From Candidatus Gastranaerophilales bacterium (GTDB taxonomy: Bacteria; Cyanobacteriota; Vampirovibrionia; Gastranaerophilales; Gastranaerophilaceae), in NCBI GenBank assembly GCA_944326535.1, contig CALVEJ010000014.1, positions 1 through 36,216 of the forward strand: a DNA stretch of 36,216 bases, given 5' to 3'. Under the pieces are notes generated by a model. It had not been told where the DNA came from. It was given only the letters and a program-made list of their open reading frames with translations, and ran no database searches. Every line of letters begins with the position of its first letter. The stretch's first letter is position 1. Positions 15,276 to 23,981 of the stretch are shown here, piece by piece. The position numbers and the translations under genes were made by a program.

Positions 15276-16115
15276 ATGATTAAAAAACTATTTGCATTTA
15301 TTTTGACACTATTCGTGCTGCAGGGTTCTATGACAATCGCAGCACCGGCAAACAAGAAGGACAAGAATATGACAAGAACTGAAATTTGTAACAAAAACAT
15401 GCACGAACTTTTCGGCGGCTCAATGGCAACAACGGGAAGCGACGTTGAAATGATGCAGATTTTGCAAAAATACATCTTTGGCGAAGTTTTCACAATAGGA
15501 AATCTGGATAACAAAACAAGAGAGCTCATAACCGTTGTTTGTTTGACAACAATGCAGACTCTGCCCCAGTTGAAATCACATATTAACGGAGCATTAAATG
15601 CAGGCAACAGCCCTCTTGAAGTAAGAGAAGCAATTTATCAGTGCGCACCGTTTATCGGTTTTCCAAAAACTTTAAATGCCCTCGGTGTTTTAAACGAAGT
15701 GTTTAAAGAAAGAGGAATCCAAACTCCCCTGGAATCAGGCGTGACAGTTACTGAAAAAGACCGTTACCAGAAGGGTAAAGAAATTCAGGAAAAATTATAC
15801 GGTGACGAAATCAAACAGGCTATGAAAGGTTTGCCGGACAACATAGGTGATGAAGCCGCAAGATTTCTCACAGAAGTTTGTTTCGGTGACTTTTATACAA
15901 GAAAAGGTCTTGATATAAAAACAAGAGAACTTATTTCTCTTGCGGTACTTGTGACAAAAGACGATAATATCACTTTAAAAAGCCATATCAAAGGCAGCTT
16001 GAAAGCCGGCAACTCACCGGAAACAGTTGCTGCTGTGATACTTCAATGTATGCCGTATACAGGTATGCCAAATGCACTGCATGCCTTTACATTTTTGAAA
16101 GAAGAACTTAATTAG
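15276..16115 (+). CDS. Exported protein with two carboxymuconolactone decarboxylase domains
   Basis: 279 residues. A signal peptide (IKKLFAFILTLFVLQGSMTIAA) precedes two tandem CMD domains. The first holds NLDNKTRELITVVCLTTMQTLPQL...HINGALNAGNSP (about 60-145) and the second GLDIKTRELISLAVLVTKDD...HIKGSLKAGNSP (about 180-275). The AhpD-type CxxC is absent, so a peroxidase/disulfide role is unlikely; H102 and H227 fall at the conserved His. Gene order cupin, DXS-like, CMD with no spacing suggests one pathway (inference). GAGGT stands 7 bases before the ATG. The operon ends at a terminator at 16229. Confidence 0.88.
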   Translation: MIKKLFAFILTLFVLQGSMTIAAPANKKDKNMTRTEICNKNMHELFGGSMATTGSDVEMMQILQKYIFGEVFTIGNLDNKTRELITVVCLTTMQTLPQLKSHINGALNAGNSPLEVREAIYQCAPFIGFPKTLNALGVLNEVFKERGIQTPLESGVTVTEKDRYQKGKEIQEKLYGDEIKQAMKGLPDNIGDEAARFLTEVCFGDFYTRKGLDIKTRELISLAVLVTKDDNITLKSHIKGSLKAGNSPETVAAVILQCMPYTGMPNALHAFTFLKEELN

Positions 16116-16228
16116 ATTTTTCAGTCACTGTTGTTCACCCAGAATAATGAAATACACTTTATAAGTTTCATATAGAAAAACAAAGGCGCACGGACAGCAG
16201 CTTTGACACAAAATCAGATATACTACAG

Positions 16229-16259
16229 GCAGCCGTTTTCAAACAATCGGCTGCTTTTT
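16229..16259 (+). terminator. Rho-independent terminator after the cupin/DXS-like/CMD operon
   Basis: GCAGCCG (16229-16235) and CGGCTGC (16248-16254) form a perfect stem around a 12-base loop, followed by TTTTT. It separates this operon from feoAB. Confidence 0.88.
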
Positions 16260-16278
16260 AATATTTTTTTATATAAGT

Positions 16279-16330
16279 TATAATATTTCAGAGGGTAGAT
16301 AACAACATAACAAAAACTGCGGGAGTCACA
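16279..16330 (+). promoter_or_regulatory. Likely feoAB promoter and ribosome binding site
   Basis: A TATAAT lies at 16279-16284 with only a weak T-rich -35. GGGAG (16321-16325) stands 8 bases before the ATG at 16334. I see no convincing Fur box. Confidence 0.45.
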
Positions 16331-16333
16331 TTA

Positions 16334-18706
16334 ATGACACAAACTGTTGAAAAGACAACACTTGATAAAATACAGGTCGGTAAAGATGCGGTTATAAAAT
16401 CGATAAACTGTGACAATGCCGCACTAAGACACCATATACTCGATATGGGACTGACACCGGGTGTTGAAGTAACACTGATAAAGACAGCGCCCATGGGCGA
16501 CCCTCTTGAAATTCGTGTCAGAGGTTATGAGCTGACACTGAGAAAAGATGATGCATCAAAAATTACGGTAAATGATATACACGATGCGCACAACTGCCCC
16601 AGACAAAATACAGTATTTGCAGATATCGAACACTCTCAAAAAGGTGAAAATCAAACATACCGAACACGAAAAGCCAATAAAATACAACCCAAAACAAAAT
16701 TGCTCTTTGCTCTCGCCGGAAATCAAAACTGCGGAAAAACCACACTATTTAACAAACTGACGGGAGCGCATCAGCATGTCGGCAATTTCCCGGGTGTTAC
16801 GGTAGACAGAACAGACGGAATTCTAAAAGGGTACAAAGACGTAACTATTACAGACCTGCCCGGAATTTATTCTCTTTCACCCTACAGCAGCGAAGAAATA
16901 GTAACAAGAAATTTTATACTAAACGAAAAGCCCGACGGTATTATCAACATTGTCGATGCCACAAATATTGAACGAAACCTGCTTTTGACAATGCAGCTTA
17001 TTGAGCTTGATGTGCCTATGGTTATCGCACTCAATATGATGGACGAGATAAATGAAAGCGGCGGAAGTATCGATGTAAACGGACTCGAAGCAGCACTGGG
17101 AGTACCTGTGATACCTATCAGTGCATCTAAAAATCAGGGTATTCAAGAGCTGGTTGAACACGCATTAAATGTGGCAAAATACGAAGAACACCCCGGCAGA
17201 CTGGACTTTTGTGCTGCTGATGACGGAAAAGAAGGTTCCGTTCACAGGTGTATTCACTCGATTATTCACCTTATTGAAAACCATGCAAAAGCAGCAAATA
17301 TACCTGTTCGTTTTGCGGCAACAAAATTGACGGAGAGCGACAAACTTATTCAACAGACATTAAATCTTGACGAACAGGAAATAAATAACTGTGAACAAAT
17401 AATCAAAACAATGGAAGAAGAGCGGGGGCTGGACAGAGAAGCAGCACTGGCTGACATGCGTTTTACTTTTATAGAAAAATTATCCGCCCAATTTGTGCAA
17501 AAGCCTTCGGAATCAGCCGGATACAAACTTTCAAAGAATATTGATAAAATTTTAACCGGAAAATATACAGCAATGATAGCTTTTCTTGTTATTATGGCTT
17601 TCATATTCTATATAACTTTCGGTCCTGTGGGAACAACACTTTCAGACATTATGGATACAGGTATAAATTGGTTCACGACACTCACAAATAATGCTCTTGT
17701 ATCCTACGGACTGAATCCTGTTGTCCGCTCATTGATTATAGACGGTATTTTTGCCGGAGTCGGAAGTGTTTTGAGCTTTTTACCGGTTATCGTTGTGCTG
17801 TTTTTCTTTTTGTCCATACTTGAAGATACCGGATACATGGCTCGTGTAGCGTTTGTTATGGACAAACTTTTAAGAAAAATAGGCTTGTCAGGAAGAAGTT
17901 TTGTACCAATGCTGATAGGCTTCGGTTGCTCGGTTCCGGCGATTATGGCAACAAGAACACTCCCTTCAGAACGGGACAGGAAAATGACAATCTTTTTGAC
18001 ACCGTTTATGAGCTGTTCGGCTAAACTGCCTATTTATGCGCTTTTTACCGCTGCATTTTTTACAAAAAATCAGGTTCTCGTTATTTTGAGTCTTTATTTG
18101 ATAGGAATAATTGTTGGTATAGTATTTGCTTATTTTATGAAATTTTTTGTATTCAAAGGCGAACCGGTACCTTTTGTTATGGAGCTCCCTAATTACAGAA
18201 TGCCGAGTGCAACCAATGTCTGCAGGCTGATTTATTCAAAAGCTAAAGGATTTGTAACCAAAGCTTTTACAATAATATTCTGGGCAACCATTCTTGTCTG
18301 GTTTTTACAGTCGTTTGACTCTAAATTAAATCTTGTAACTGACGCTTCGCAGAGCCTGCTGGCAATGCTGGGTAATTTGCTTGTACCCGTATTTAAACCG
18401 CTCGGAATAAACGACTGGCGTGTTTCTACCGCTTTTATAACGGGTTTTATGGCAAAAGAAAGTGTCGTCAGTACTTTGAGTGTACTTTTGGACGGAGACA
18501 CGGACAAACTGCCGGCTTTATTCTCACAACTTACAGCTTTTGTCTTTCTTGTTTTTTCACTCTTGTACACTCCGTGCGTTGCTGCTGTCGCCACAGTAAA
18601 AAGAGAACTCGGAAAAAGATATGCGCTTTTTGTTGTATTGATACAGTGTTCAATCGCATGGTTCGTATCATTTCTTGTGTATCATATCGGAACATTAATA
18701 TTTTAA
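16334..18706 (+). CDS. feoB: FeoA-FeoB fusion ferrous iron transporter
   Basis: 790 residues. Residues ~8-80 are a complete FeoA SH3-like domain (TLDKIQVGKDAVIKSINCDN, HHILDMGLTPGVEVTLIK, DPLEIRVRGYELTLRKDDA). A ~45-residue linker leads to the FeoB G domain: G1 GNQNCGKT (129-136), G3 DLPG (174-177) and G4 NMMD (234-237). The polytopic core follows, with GYMARVAFVMDKLLRKIGLSG and GFGCSVPAIMATRTL, the Gly/Cys-containing gate segments of FeoB. It imports Fe2+ across the inner membrane. Separate feoA and feoB are commoner; fusions occur in several anaerobic lineages. A terminator follows, then a MerR-type regulator on the same strand. Confidence 0.97.
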   Translation: MTQTVEKTTLDKIQVGKDAVIKSINCDNAALRHHILDMGLTPGVEVTLIKTAPMGDPLEIRVRGYELTLRKDDASKITVNDIHDAHNCPRQNTVFADIEHSQKGENQTYRTRKANKIQPKTKLLFALAGNQNCGKTTLFNKLTGAHQHVGNFPGVTVDRTDGILKGYKDVTITDLPGIYSLSPYSSEEIVTRNFILNEKPDGIINIVDATNIERNLLLTMQLIELDVPMVIALNMMDEINESGGSIDVNGLEAALGVPVIPISASKNQGIQELVEHALNVAKYEEHPGRLDFCAADDGKEGSVHRCIHSIIHLIENHAKAANIPVRFAATKLTESDKLIQQTLNLDEQEINNCEQIIKTMEEERGLDREAALADMRFTFIEKLSAQFVQKPSESAGYKLSKNIDKILTGKYTAMIAFLVIMAFIFYITFGPVGTTLSDIMDTGINWFTTLTNNALVSYGLNPVVRSLIIDGIFAGVGSVLSFLPVIVVLFFFLSILEDTGYMARVAFVMDKLLRKIGLSGRSFVPMLIGFGCSVPAIMATRTLPSERDRKMTIFLTPFMSCSAKLPIYALFTAAFFTKNQVLVILSLYLIGIIVGIVFAYFMKFFVFKGEPVPFVMELPNYRMPSATNVCRLIYSKAKGFVTKAFTIIFWATILVWFLQSFDSKLNLVTDASQSLLAMLGNLLVPVFKPLGINDWRVSTAFITGFMAKESVVSTLSVLLDGDTDKLPALFSQLTAFVFLVFSLLYTPCVAAVATVKRELGKRYALFVVLIQCSIAWFVSFLVYHIGTLIF

Positions 18707-18717
18707 ACGATTTTATC

Positions 18718-18747
18718 TTGAGAGCAGCTCTCAAATGCATTTTTTTA
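18718..18747 (+). terminator. Terminator after feoAB
   Basis: TTGAGAG (18718-18724) pairs with CTCTCAA (18728-18734) around CAG; a run of T begins six bases later. The gap between stem and T-run makes it weaker than the others in the window. Confidence 0.6.
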
Positions 18748-18786
18748 TACTAAAATATTTTTACTCAAAAATGCTCAGGAGGTTTT

Positions 18787-19203
18787 ATGTATACAATAAA
18801 AGAAGTTGCCGACAAAGTGGATATTTCCGAACATACTCTCAGATTCTGGGCAAAGAGCGGTTTTTTCCCTTTTCTGAAAAGAAATCAAAACAACATTCGC
18901 TTGTTTTCTGACAATGATATAGAATGGGTAAAAATCGTTAAATGCCTACGTGCTGTCGGAACAGAAAATAAAGCAATCAAAAGATATATTGATTTGTGTG
19001 TAATGGGTGATTCAACAATTCCGGAAAGATACGGTATTATACAGGCGACAAAACTCAAAGCACAACAACAAATGAGAGATTTAAAAAAGCAGCTGGATAT
19101 GCTTGATTACAAAGAAAAATTCTATCAAAATCTGATTCAAAACAATCTCAAAGACGATTGGAATCCGATGAATAAAGCAAAACCGAAAGAAGAAGCCGTA
19201 TAA
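18787..19203 (+). CDS. MerR-family transcriptional regulator
   Basis: 138 residues. The N-terminal winged helix-turn-helix is typical of MerR: YTIKEVADKVDISEHTLRFWAKSGFFPF, then NIRLFSDNDIEWVKIVKCLRAVG. Residues ~88-115 form the antiparallel dimerisation coil (IIQATKLKAQQQMRDLKKQLDML). The C-terminal effector part is short and has no conserved Cys pattern for metal sensing, so the ligand is unknown. A perfect AGGAGG lies 5 bases before the ATG. It follows feoAB but is separated by a terminator, so control of iron uptake is only a possibility. Confidence 0.9.
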   Translation: MYTIKEVADKVDISEHTLRFWAKSGFFPFLKRNQNNIRLFSDNDIEWVKIVKCLRAVGTENKAIKRYIDLCVMGDSTIPERYGIIQATKLKAQQQMRDLKKQLDMLDYKEKFYQNLIQNNLKDDWNPMNKAKPKEEAV

Positions 19204-19224
19204 ATATAGGTTTTTATTAAAAAC

Positions 19225-19255
19225 ACCTGCCATATTACTTTGGCAGGTATTTTTT
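19225..19255 (+). terminator. Terminator after the MerR-type gene
   Basis: ACCTGCCA (19225-19232) pairs perfectly with TGGCAGGT (19241-19248), followed by ATTTTTT. Confidence 0.9.
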
Positions 19256-19374
19256 AGTATTAATTTTTGTTTACAAACTAGCAAAAAATATTTTTACAAG
19301 AATTATACATCAATATAAACCACGAGAAAAATATTCTATTCGAGGTTATTACACACATAAAAGGAGAAGAATAA

Positions 19375-19695
19375 ATGTCCGACAGGATTTCACGCATTGT
19401 ATCAGTACCGCAAAAAGCACGTAAAATTACAAAAATGGTCTTAAAAGATATGGATATGAGAATAACAAAAAGTTTTGTACCATCAGCAATAACAACTCAC
19501 ACAGTGCCAATGTCCCCGGTTTCCAGAGCACAGCTCACAATTGCCGACGATTCTTTTACATATGCGCTGCAGCACAAAACTCCGTATGGCGAATGGAAAA
19601 CAGTCCGAAAAGAGAACGTTCAGGGCTCTTTACAGAGGGTTGAAAATGCATTTATAAAAACTGTCAAAAGACTCTCCAATATCAAAATAAAATAA
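19375..19695 (+). CDS. Small basic hypothetical protein
   Basis: 106 residues, not recognised. It is basic (DRISRIVSVPQKARKITKMVLKDMDMRITKSF at the N-terminus; KTVKRLSNIKIK at the C-terminus), with no signal peptide or membrane segment. A central FTYALQHKTPYGEWKTVRK looks like a short beta hairpin. AGGAGA lies 8 bases before the ATG. Thirty bases separate it from the next gene, so the two are probably co-transcribed. Confidence 0.75.
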   Translation: MSDRISRIVSVPQKARKITKMVLKDMDMRITKSFVPSAITTHTVPMSPVSRAQLTIADDSFTYALQHKTPYGEWKTVRKENVQGSLQRVENAFIKTVKRLSNIKIK

Positions 19696-19724
19696 AAACA
19701 TTTTCTATAGAAAAGGAACAGATT

Positions 19725-20942
19725 ATGTCCATTCTTTCAGTTTCACCGATACGTTTTTACACACAAAAACAAAATGCAAATTCAGCGAATATTTCATTTA
19801 AACAACGAGCATCAAGAACCGATGCATCTGCTTTTGCCTCTATATATTTCAATACAATATTTTCCGTAGATCCCAAAACAAATACCAAAAAATTGGCACA
19901 AAAGGACAAAGACGGGAAAATTGCCAAAGAAATATACCTGGATAAAAACGACAAAATTCTAAAAATGAAAGAATATCCCCAAAACAGCAATGTAAAAGAG
20001 ACAATCTTCGAAAAAGACGGAATTACGGTAAAAGAAATACGGGAATTTGCGAAAGATGCTGAAAATATAATCCTCAAGCAAACAACATACAATGAACAGG
20101 ACATGCCTGTAGAAAAAATCTATAACCGCAGCGGAATACTTACAAAAACTGTTGAAACTACAAAACAGCAAGACTCTGAAATTAAAATCACAACTATTTA
20201 TGATGAAAAAAATACTCGTCCTACCCAAAAGACCGTTTCAGGAAAAGATGATACAAAAACCACACAATATTTTTATGATGAAAAAGGAAGGCTGACAAAA
20301 ACTGTTTATACAGAGACAAATTTCAAAAAAACAAATCTGTATAATCCAAAAAATGAAAAAATTATCCGCTCGGATATCCATTACTTTACAAAATATCAAA
20401 ACCCCAAAGCAGACGGAACAGGAACGGACACATATACACTCTACGACTATGACAAAAATGAACAACTGATTAAAGAAAAAACATTTAAAACATTAAATAA
20501 TGAACTTTTAAACGGAACAAAATATAACACTCAAACAGGGAAAAAATATTTCTATCTTGACCGGACATACAACAATCATTATGCACAAACATTTGACAAA
20601 GACGGAAAACTTTTATCATCGAGGTTTTACCCGTCATACAACACTGTAAAAACACTATACTATGACAAAGACATCCCCTATAGGGAAGTTATTCTTGATA
20701 AAGGGAAATACAGTATAGACAAACTCTACAAGCCTGACAAAAAGAAATATACGGCAGAAAACAAAATTGATGCACAAGAATTGATTTCAAAGAAATACAA
20801 ATCATTAGATGACTACAATTTCAACAAATTAATAAGACTCTTCAACAGACATAAAGTCATAGAAATAGAAAAGGATTACACAAATCCACAATATGATATT
20901 TTCAAAATAAAGCTGCCAAAAGATTCTACAAAAGAAGCATAA
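19725..20942 (+). CDS. Protein with YD/RHS-like beta repeats and N-terminal Phe tag
   Basis: 405 residues. Residues 1-30 hold NANSANISFKQRA, one of the short N-terminal Phe tags seen repeatedly in this region. The body (about 50-340) consists of degenerate Tyr-Asp repeats such as QKDKDGKIAKEIYLDKNDKI, YFYDEKGRLTKTVYTE, YDYDKNEQLIKEKTF and QTFDKDGKLLSSRFYP, similar to YD/RHS-type or MORN-like beta repeats. No toxin domain, signal peptide or transmembrane segment is visible. The C-terminus (~350-405) is helical and charged. AGGAAC precedes the ATG. The function is unknown. Confidence 0.8.
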   Translation: MSILSVSPIRFYTQKQNANSANISFKQRASRTDASAFASIYFNTIFSVDPKTNTKKLAQKDKDGKIAKEIYLDKNDKILKMKEYPQNSNVKETIFEKDGITVKEIREFAKDAENIILKQTTYNEQDMPVEKIYNRSGILTKTVETTKQQDSEIKITTIYDEKNTRPTQKTVSGKDDTKTTQYFYDEKGRLTKTVYTETNFKKTNLYNPKNEKIIRSDIHYFTKYQNPKADGTGTDTYTLYDYDKNEQLIKEKTFKTLNNELLNGTKYNTQTGKKYFYLDRTYNNHYAQTFDKDGKLLSSRFYPSYNTVKTLYYDKDIPYREVILDKGKYSIDKLYKPDKKKYTAENKIDAQELISKKYKSLDDYNFNKLIRLFNRHKVIEIEKDYTNPQYDIFKIKLPKDSTKEA

Positions 20943-21016
20943 TGTGCAATTTAGCCCGGGTATTCGCTGTAAAGACCGACTTCTGAAAGTATTCTACAGT
21001 CCTTTGTTAAAGGATA

Positions 21017-21556
21017 TTAGTTTTTGTAGCCGCTTAGAGCATCTTTGTTTCTTAAATATTCAAGAACGGCGCCGCCTATTTCCTCATTGGGATCAAAAGG
21101 AATTTGTACCGGTTTTTGAGCATTTTTTACAAACATTGCCATCAGAGGACCGAAAGCATCGGGCACAAGTGTTTTTCGATAAATTCCGGCAAGCATGGTT
21201 TGGACATTGTATGACTCATTATAGTTAAATCTTGATATAACGGGATAGGTCTTTTCTACCCCCTTAGCGCCTGCATCAATAATGCGATTTAGAAGATACA
21301 ACCCTGCTGTAATGTCCTTTTCTTTGCTTGCTGTTTTGAGCATATCTGTTACAGGCTTTATGGCTTGTTCCTTGTAAGAAGCTATTTGTGATGCCAGCAG
21401 TTCATTACAGGTTACATAATTTCTTTTTTCATCCGGTAATACAAATGTTTTACAGAAATTAGCAACGAGTTCACATGGTTCATCCGCATTTTGTTTTTCG
21501 GGTTTAAAATACGTAGCTGTTGTAAATTTGTTAAAAGTAACAGGTGTTGTCTGCAT
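21017..21556 (-). CDS. Hypothetical helical protein, third gene of the riboswitch operon
   Basis: 179 residues, no recognised domain. The N-terminus (QTTPVTFNKFTTATYFKPEK) carries two Phe-centred short motifs like those of the neighbours. The rest is mostly helical (PVTDMLKTASKEKDITAGLYLLNRIIDAG, NVQTMLAGIYRKTLVPDAFGPLMAMF) without membrane segments, so it is probably cytoplasmic or peripheral. AGGAG lies 6 bases before the ATG. The leader contains a 21-base exact match to the left arm of intergenic repeat copy 2 (9877-9897). It starts 34 bases after the stop of the 500-residue membrane protein gene. A plus-strand frame over the same stretch (20944-21228) is a shadow. Confidence 0.78.
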   Translation of the reverse strand: MQTTPVTFNKFTTATYFKPEKQNADEPCELVANFCKTFVLPDEKRNYVTCNELLASQIASYKEQAIKPVTDMLKTASKEKDITAGLYLLNRIIDAGAKGVEKTYPVISRFNYNESYNVQTMLAGIYRKTLVPDAFGPLMAMFVKNAQKPVQIPFDPNEEIGGAVLEYLRNKDALSGYKN

Positions 21557-21590
21557 AATTGCTCCTTATCACGAATTTTTTCTAACGACA

Positions 21591-23093
21591 TTATGAATAC
21601 ACAAACGGCGGACCGTTTTTGATTTCGTACAGTATATTCTCAGCCCTTGTTTTTAGTTCGTTTTTGTCTTTACCATTCATTTTCTGTATTTTAAATTCAT
21701 TTATCATTGGTTCTATAACGCTTCGTTTTTTTGATTCAAAATTATTCAACTCGACGTTCACCAGCCTGTTTTGCAAATCCAGTTCTGTTTTGGCATTTTC
21801 TTTTATAACCTGAACTTCCTTAATTCCCTCTATAGCCGCAGTACCGACATAGCCTGCTGCCGTAACAGTTGACAGACCTGCAAAAAGGATTTTTAAAAGC
21901 GGATTTTCCCAATTGACAATCATATTGTATAAATGAGCCCTGTCATCATTTGTATGAGAATACAAAGACGGCTTTGTACCCGGCTTTCCTGCAATAGCCT
22001 CTGCCCCTTCCTGCGTAACCTTTTCCGACTCTTTTATTACATCATCGATAAAGTTTTTGGGTAATTTTTCCGCATCTTTGAACATACTTTTTATTTTTTG
22101 CGTTGAGAAATTCATTGAAACACATATTTTTTTTATCTTTTCCAGTGAATCAGCGTTCCATTCTTTTTGATTATCAATCAATTCTTTTATTTTAGTTTCC
22201 ATATTTGCAGCATATTTTTCATATATACCGGCAGTTTTTTGAACATTACGAAACGCACTAAAGCCAAGAGCTCCAATGATTGCAGAGGTCAGAGCAACAG
22301 CCGAATAGCTCAAAATTTTTGTTTTTTGAGAATTTTCTTTTTTCTGAGGCGCAGGTGTGTTTTTAAATGAAATAAATTTTTTGAATGTAGTATTTTCATT
22401 TCCGATATTTTCTTTGTTCAATATCATATCCAGTTCTTTTGCCTTTTCGGCAAGCATGTTTCTCAAAATTTGCATTTTTCCAGAAAAGCTTCTTGTTTCA
22501 ACTTCAATCAATTTTTCCTGCAAATCTCTTTGAACATCTGCCTGTTTTTTTCTGACCCAGATTTCTTTGACACCATCCACAAAGTTTTTTCCGGCAAGAC
22601 CTATTGCACTCAATACAAAGACACCGAGTGCGCCCAGCACATTTCGCATATTTGGGTCTCTTATCATCAAATATGTAACAAAATGAGGTTCATTGTTTAT
22701 TGCAACATTTTTCGGAATTTCGGGGAGTGTTTTCCACTCGGGCAACACAGCCTTGTGCTTTGCCGCACTTTTTAAAAGAGCCATTGCACCGGCAATAATT
22801 CCAAACAGCGCCGTAGTTGTCGCCAGAAGAGGAACCAGTGATTTGTGAGAATTTGCACTCTTCTTATTCTCTTTGCTTTGATCATCAATTCTTTCAAAAC
22901 TTTCAGGATTTGTTGCAATATCAGGTATTATCAAGCTGTCATACATGTCCTTTAATCCGTTTTCTGACGGTTTGATAAGCGAATTTACAACAACACCCTC
23001 TTTCATTTCAGAAACATTCTTTTTTTGTGTCTGTGTAAGATTTCTATACTGTCTTCTGGTTTCTATGTCCTGATATGGATTTATAATACTCAT
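21591..23093 (-). CDS. Four-TM membrane protein built of two homologous halves
   Basis: 500 residues, not a known family. Predicted membrane segments lie at about 85-108, 151-170, 261-281 and 391-412. The protein is an internal duplication: FVDGVKEIWVRKKQADVQRD plus LQEKLIEVET (171-200) aligns with IEGIKEVQVIKENAKTELDL plus QNRLVNVELN (411-440), and the preceding TM segments also correspond. The second half is introduced by FKKFISFKNTPAP (residue 241), the same kind of tag that stands at the N-terminus of neighbouring proteins. The loops are long and charged. The start overlaps the stop of the preceding gene by 4 bases, so translation is probably coupled. Confidence 0.82.
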   Translation of the reverse strand: MSIINPYQDIETRRQYRNLTQTQKKNVSEMKEGVVVNSLIKPSENGLKDMYDSLIIPDIATNPESFERIDDQSKENKKSANSHKSLVPLLATTTALFGIIAGAMALLKSAAKHKAVLPEWKTLPEIPKNVAINNEPHFVTYLMIRDPNMRNVLGALGVFVLSAIGLAGKNFVDGVKEIWVRKKQADVQRDLQEKLIEVETRSFSGKMQILRNMLAEKAKELDMILNKENIGNENTTFKKFISFKNTPAPQKKENSQKTKILSYSAVALTSAIIGALGFSAFRNVQKTAGIYEKYAANMETKIKELIDNQKEWNADSLEKIKKICVSMNFSTQKIKSMFKDAEKLPKNFIDDVIKESEKVTQEGAEAIAGKPGTKPSLYSHTNDDRAHLYNMIVNWENPLLKILFAGLSTVTAAGYVGTAAIEGIKEVQVIKENAKTELDLQNRLVNVELNNFESKKRSVIEPMINEFKIQKMNGKDKNELKTRAENILYEIKNGPPFVYS

Positions 23094-23797
23094 TTTTTAT
23101 CACTCTCATCCGTTAAATCTTCTTTTTCATTGTTCATTACATTAAAAAGAGCTTCTTTTGCCGTGTTCAATTCATAAAGACGTTTTGCTTCTTCTATTCT
23201 TTTTGCCTCATCATCCTCTTCATTTTCTGCAGAAGCTATGCCGAACAGACTGAAAACTTTCTTTTTAATATCCTTAAATTTTTCTTCAATTTTCTTCTGC
23301 AAAGAAGCCTTTGCCTCACCGAACATTGCTGTGAGTTTGTCCATGATTTCAACAACTTTTTGTTTAACATCTCCCGTCAATTTTGAAATTGTCGTTAGAG
23401 CATTTCCAATAGTATTTGAGATTACATGAACAGCCTTCAGAACAGGCAGAATGACTGTATCAGCAAGAGCAATTACAATTTTTGCCGCCGGTTTTGGCAG
23501 TATAGAATTTAGCAAAGTCAATTTCATCTGATTGATTTGTGCCTGCAGTTTGTTCAGATATGCTGCCTGATCTTGTGCCGCAAACAAAGCCAGGGTTTGT
23601 TTTCTGGCAGCTTTTTGTGCTTTCATCATCTGCCATACAGCGAGACATTCATTGTACGTCATCTCTCTGGGCTTGTTGTCTTTTTTCACACCTCCGCCGC
23701 CGCCCATGCCGCTGCATATCGGGCAAGCACCCTGAGGCAGTCCGTGCGGACAGGTTCCTATTTTACTATGAGATGCTTTTGAAAGAGGTGCTGACAT
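23090..23797 (-). CDS. Zinc-ribbon-like protein with amphipathic helices, first gene of the riboswitch operon
   Basis: 235 residues. Near the N-terminus GTCPHGLPQGACPICSG holds C16, H18, C25 and C28, suggesting a small zinc-binding knuckle, followed by a Gly-rich run (GMGGGGGV). The middle is helical, with a long weakly hydrophobic stretch (AKIVIALADTVILPVLKAVHVISNTIGNALTTI, about 105-137) that may lie on or in a membrane, then a coiled, charged C-terminus. The first gene after the predicted cobalamin riboswitch; ACGGGA stands 8 bases before the ATG. No family is recognised. Zinc binding is inference from spacing only. Confidence 0.82.
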   Translation of the reverse strand: MSAPLSKASHSKIGTCPHGLPQGACPICSGMGGGGGVKKDNKPREMTYNECLAVWQMMKAQKAARKQTLALFAAQDQAAYLNKLQAQINQMKLTLLNSILPKPAAKIVIALADTVILPVLKAVHVISNTIGNALTTISKLTGDVKQKVVEIMDKLTAMFGEAKASLQKKIEEKFKDIKKKVFSLFGIASAENEEDDEAKRIEEAKRLYELNTAKEALFNVMNNEKEDLTDESDKK

Positions 23798-23854
23798 AAA
23801 AATATCCCGTTAATTCCTTCCGGACAAAACACAGATATTCACAGCAAAAAATAT

Positions 23855-23975
23855 TTTTCCCATGCCTAATGCCCGAAGCTATGGTTTCTTACAAAAAGGG
23901 TAATATCCCGTTTTTTAAAGTATTCCGACTATACGGCTGCGGCTCAGCTAAGGAGTTTCACCTTATTTCCTTTAT
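23855..23975 (-). ncRNA. Cobalamin riboswitch
   Basis: Read on the minus strand, GGAAATAAGGTGAAACTCC (23970-23952) is followed by TTAGCTGAGCCGCAGCCGTA (23951-23932) and TAGTCGGAAT. This is the B12-box core of cobalamin riboswitches: GGAAxxxxGGUGxxAxxCC, then GCUG-loop-CAGC, then GGUA...GGAA; it lines up with the E. coli btuB leader from memory. The 3' part GTAAGAAACCATAGC fits the degenerate GUCAGxAxACCUGCC segment, and CCAT/ATGG closes a terminal hairpin that could be the L13 kissing loop. It lies in the leader of the minus-strand operon starting at 23797. No strong terminator is seen between it and the gene, so translational control is more likely. Confidence 0.82.
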
Positions 23976-23981
23976 TTCATG

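Noticed and set aside
16260-16333. Fur box before feoAB
   Set aside because: The region is A/T-rich but no 19-bp GATAATGATAATCATTATC-like inverted repeat could be found.
19725-20942. RHS/YD polymorphic toxin
   Set aside because: No signal peptide, DPxG-type protease core, or C-terminal toxin domain, and no immunity gene beside it.
20944-21228. 94-codon plus-strand frame after the YD-repeat gene
   Set aside because: Mostly antisense to the 179-residue minus-strand gene, which has a good Shine-Dalgarno and operon context; the plus-strand peptide looks like a shadow.
23855-23975. FMN or c-di-AMP (ydaO) riboswitch instead of cobalamin
   Set aside because: GGTGAA is shared, but the GCTG-loop-CAGC hairpin followed by CCGTA...CGGAA matches the cobalamin core and the FMN and ydaO signatures are missing.
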